In this document: piece by piece, positions 5,704-6,873 of the stretch
How positions within the stretch are numbered: position 1 is the stretch's first letter
How the letters are laid out: every line of letters begins with the position of its first letter
Source of the DNA: Minisyncoccota bacterium
GTDB taxonomy: Bacteria; Patescibacteriota; Minisyncoccia; Phycocordibacterales; Phycocordibacteraceae
DNA length: 6,873 nt
Direction of reading: 5' to 3'
Assembly: GCA_022844065.1 (NCBI GenBank)
Contig: JALHML010000030.1
Coordinates: 1-6,873 of the forward strand
Made by a program: the position numbers and the translations under genes
Notes under the pieces: generated by a model
Told to the model about the DNA's origin: nothing
Databases searched by the model: none
Seen by the model: the letters and a program-made list of their open reading frames with translations, nothing else

Positions 5704-6252
5704 ATGAAGCATATGGTTGCTGATCAGTCGTTCTCCTCTCTCGCTGAAGCCCTACAAGGGCTTGAAATACCTGTCTCTATTTCAGACTCACTCGCGCTCA
5801 TTGAGGTGCCATATGTATCGTTTGAAGGGTATGAACAAAAAGGTCAGCTCGTAATACACCAAAATCTTGCCGAAGAAGTAACCGCTCTTTTCCAGGAGCT
5901 TTATAAGCAATGGTTTCCGATATATAAAATGGTCCCTTTGGTTGCTTACGGATGGGATGACGTTGCCTCGATGGCGGACAACAACACCTCTGCTTTTAAT
6001 TACCGACACATTATTGCAACGGATCTCTTATCCAACCATGCTCTTGGGAGAGCAATAGATATTAATCCTCTCCAGAATCCTTATTACGCTCGTAATGGGA
6101 AAGTCTATCCAGCAGGTGCCGTACATGATCCAACGGTGCCCGGCACACTGCACAAGGATAGTTCGGCAGTTACTTTGTTTAAAGAGAAAGGATGGACCTG
6201 GCTCGGCGATAGAGATACCTATAAGGATTATCAGCATTTCGAAAAGTTATAG
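5704..6252 (+). CDS. M15C-family zinc D,D- or L,D-peptidase (VanY/endolysin-like)
   Basis: Predicted zinc peptidase acting on peptidoglycan stem peptides, 182 aa. The zinc site is clear: NHALGRAIDINP supplies His112 and Asp119, and DYQHFEK supplies His178. LQNPYY (123-128), a GKVYPAGAVHD segment (132-142) and GWTW (163-166) are typical of the M15C (PF13539-like) group. The usual WGGDW stretch reads WLGDR (166-170), a notable departure. No signal peptide or membrane segment is seen, as in phage endolysins and cytoplasmic recycling enzymes. The exact bond cut (D-Ala-D-Ala, or L-Ala-D-Glu as in phage relatives) cannot be told. The start is uncertain: neither ATG 5704 nor ATG 5713 has a Shine-Dalgarno sequence, and no clear promoter lies in the 48-nt gap, so it probably depends on transcription of the NlpC/P60 gene. 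Its codons look more AT-rich than those of its neighbours. Confidence 0.9.
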   Translation: MKHMVADQSFSSLAEALQGLEIPVSISDSLALIEVPYVSFEGYEQKGQLVIHQNLAEEVTALFQELYKQWFPIYKMVPLVAYGWDDVASMADNNTSAFNYRHIIATDLLSNHALGRAIDINPLQNPYYARNGKVYPAGAVHDPTVPGTLHKDSSAVTLFKEKGWTWLGDRDTYKDYQHFEKL

Positions 6253-6296
6253 TCCCCCACGTAAGCTTTGGTGACTTTTGAATCGAGTGCTACGGA

Positions 6297-6326
6297 AAAG
6301 GGCGGCATCGGTTGATGCCGCCCTTT
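6297..6326. terminator. Bidirectional terminator between convergent genes
   Basis: AAAGGGCGGCATC (6297-6309) pairs perfectly with GATGCCGCCCTTT (6314-6326) around a 4-nt loop. TTTCTTCTT follows on the plus strand and TTTTCC on the minus strand. It can end transcription of the M15 gene from the left and of the 90-aa gene from the right, whose stop codon is 5 nt away. Confidence 0.92.
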
Positions 6327-6330
6327 CTTC

Positions 6331-6603
6331 TTAATTAAGTCCTGCTGGGTCTCGAGGAGCTTCAACGTTGAATTCCTCGAGACCGATTTCCGAAAGATCG
6401 ATCTTCCCTTCTGCTGCCCAGAAGAAGTAGTGCTCATCGAGCACAAAGATCATCGTGAGGGTGAAGAAGGTGAGGTAAAAGAAAAGGGGAGGCGTTTCGA
6501 AAGGGATGGATTTGAGGCAGGTATTAGGAAACCCCTCCTCAATCCACTTGTCGAAACCCCGTACCTTCAGTGCGTCTGTGTGGACGCTTTCGGGAATGGT
6601 CAT
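6331..6603 (-). CDS. Small single-span membrane protein, unknown function (90 aa)
   Basis: I do not recognise a family. Support for a real gene is good: TAGGAG lies 6 nt before the ATG on the minus strand, a promoter with extended -10 lies just upstream, and a terminator follows the stop. The protein has one hydrophobic segment at about 39-56 (PLFFYLTFFTLTMIFVL), a somewhat basic N-terminal part (Lys13, Arg15, Lys19) and a strongly acidic C-terminal tail (65-85, with many Glu/Asp). By the positive-inside rule the N-terminus should be cytoplasmic and the acidic tail outside. It is encoded against the direction of the str genes, between the M15 peptidase gene and fusA. No motif suggests an activity. 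Confidence 0.72.
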   Translation of the reverse strand: MTIPESVHTDALKVRGFDKWIEEGFPNTCLKSIPFETPPLFFYLTFFTLTMIFVLDEHYFFWAAEGKIDLSEIGLEEFNVEAPRDPAGLN

Positions 6604-6629
6604 CAGATGCTCCTACATGGTCTGCGGGG

Positions 6630-6658
6630 AACATACCACTCTGTTTGCGTTTTGTCGC
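6630..6658 (-). promoter_or_regulatory. Promoter of the 90-aa membrane protein gene
   Basis: On the minus strand GCGACA (6653-6658) is followed after 17 nt by TATGTT (6630-6635), preceded by TGG as an extended -10. The same TATGTT -10 with a TGn extension is used by the 80-aa membrane protein gene. Transcription would start near 6623, leaving a leader of about 20 nt. Confidence 0.6.
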
Positions 6659-6680
6659 CGTTTTCCGTATCTTGTAGATA
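6652..6680 (+). promoter_or_regulatory. Candidate fusA promoter
   Basis: TTGTCG (6652-6657), 17 nt, TAGATA (6675-6680). Both boxes are mediocre, and TTGCGT (6644-6649) with TATCTT (6668-6673) is an alternative pair. fusA needs a promoter here because two terminators and an opposing gene separate it from rpsG. The proposed -35 overlaps that of the divergent 90-aa gene. Confidence 0.35.
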
Positions 6681-6717
6681 ACGCCCAGGCGGCTTTTTAC
6701 TTTATATCCCTTACAAA

Positions 6718-6873
6718 ATGAATCGCGATTATCCTCTCGAGAAAGTGCGCAACTTCGGTATCATCGCCCACGTTGATGCCGGCAAGACAACAACCTCTGA
6801 ACGCGTGCTCTTCTACACAGGCTCCCAGCACAAGATTGGTGAGGTGCACGAGGGCGAGACAACGACCGACTGG
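6718..6873 (+). CDS. fusA: Elongation factor G, N-terminal fragment cut by the window edge
   Basis: EF-G is the GTPase that drives ribosomal translocation and, with RRF, recycling. Only the first 52 residues are present. They match the conserved start: [21 protein letters not shown] holds the G1 P-loop AHVDAGKT (17-24, with Lys23 and Thr24), then SERVLFYTG and HKIGEVHEG. The final GETTTDW differs slightly from the common GAATMDW. The reading frame is open to the edge at 6873. The start is fixed by homology. No Shine-Dalgarno sequence is visible; a TTTTTA run (6694-6699) and pyrimidine-rich leader precede the ATG. The gene is separated from rpsG by about 2.57 kb, unlike the usual rpsL-rpsG-fusA operon. 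Confidence 0.98.
   Translation, partial: MNRDYPLEKVRNFGIIAHVDAGKTTTSERVLFYTGSQHKIGEVHEGETTTDW

Noticed and set aside
6681..6698. Terminator-like GCC/GGC hairpin plus T5 before fusA
   Set aside because: Only three base pairs can form with an allowed loop, so it is too weak to call a terminator or attenuator.
4152..6717. The insert between rpsG and fusA as a mobile element or prophage remnant
   Set aside because: No integrase, transposase, terminal repeats or phage structural genes are present. The peptidases alone do not show phage origin.
1..6873. CRISPR array, tRNA or rRNA genes, insertion sequences, attachment sites
   Set aside because: I saw no regularly spaced repeats, cloverleaf-like sequences, transposase motifs or flanking duplications around the inserted genes.

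Overview
The window reads as bacterial chromosome built around the start of the str (ribosomal protein) locus. rpsL (S12) and rpsG (S7) sit together on the plus strand, and the first 52 codons of fusA (EF-G) run off the right edge. In most bacteria fusA follows rpsG directly. Here about 2.57 kb lies between them, with its own promoters, terminators and four small or medium genes. The organism cannot be named from this sequence. The Gram-positive-like long form of S12, the very large secreted alpha/beta hydrolase and the divergent protein sequences would fit a Patescibacteria/CPR (Parcubacteria-like) genome. That is a guess from general impression and no taxonomic marker here proves it.

Layout: (1) 36-3143, minus strand: a secreted 1035-residue LCAT/PDAT-type lipase or acyltransferase with long uncharacterised flanking regions. 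(2) 3144-3260: a divergent promoter region with nested palindromes, an rpsL promoter and a GC hairpin followed by five T directly before rpsL. (3) 3261-4151: rpsL-rpsG, 15 nt apart, closed by a strong intrinsic terminator and a C10 run. (4) 4267-4654: an independently promoted 80-residue protein with two membrane segments, closed by its own terminator. (5) 4711-6326: a promoter with repeated operator-like motifs, an NlpC/P60 cysteine peptidase with SH3-like N-terminal part, then an M15C zinc peptidase. Neither enzyme has a signal peptide. (6) 6331-6603, minus strand: a 90-residue single-span membrane protein with a clear ribosome binding site, sharing a bidirectional terminator with the M15 gene. 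(7) 6604-6717: a divergent promoter region, then fusA.

How they may work together: the S12/S7/EF-G genes belong to translation. The inserted genes look like a peptidoglycan-processing module: two predicted cytoplasmic wall peptidases near a small two-span membrane protein, either for muropeptide recycling or, more speculatively, a holin/endolysin-like arrangement. Two observations deserve most attention. First, S12 carries changes at both classical streptomycin sites: Arg at the Lys42 position, and loss of one residue at the Leu89-Pro90 step. Second, the highly expressed translation genes lack Shine-Dalgarno sequences and instead have T-rich leaders, while the accessory genes 4347, 4801 and the 6603 minus gene have good Shine-Dalgarno sequences.
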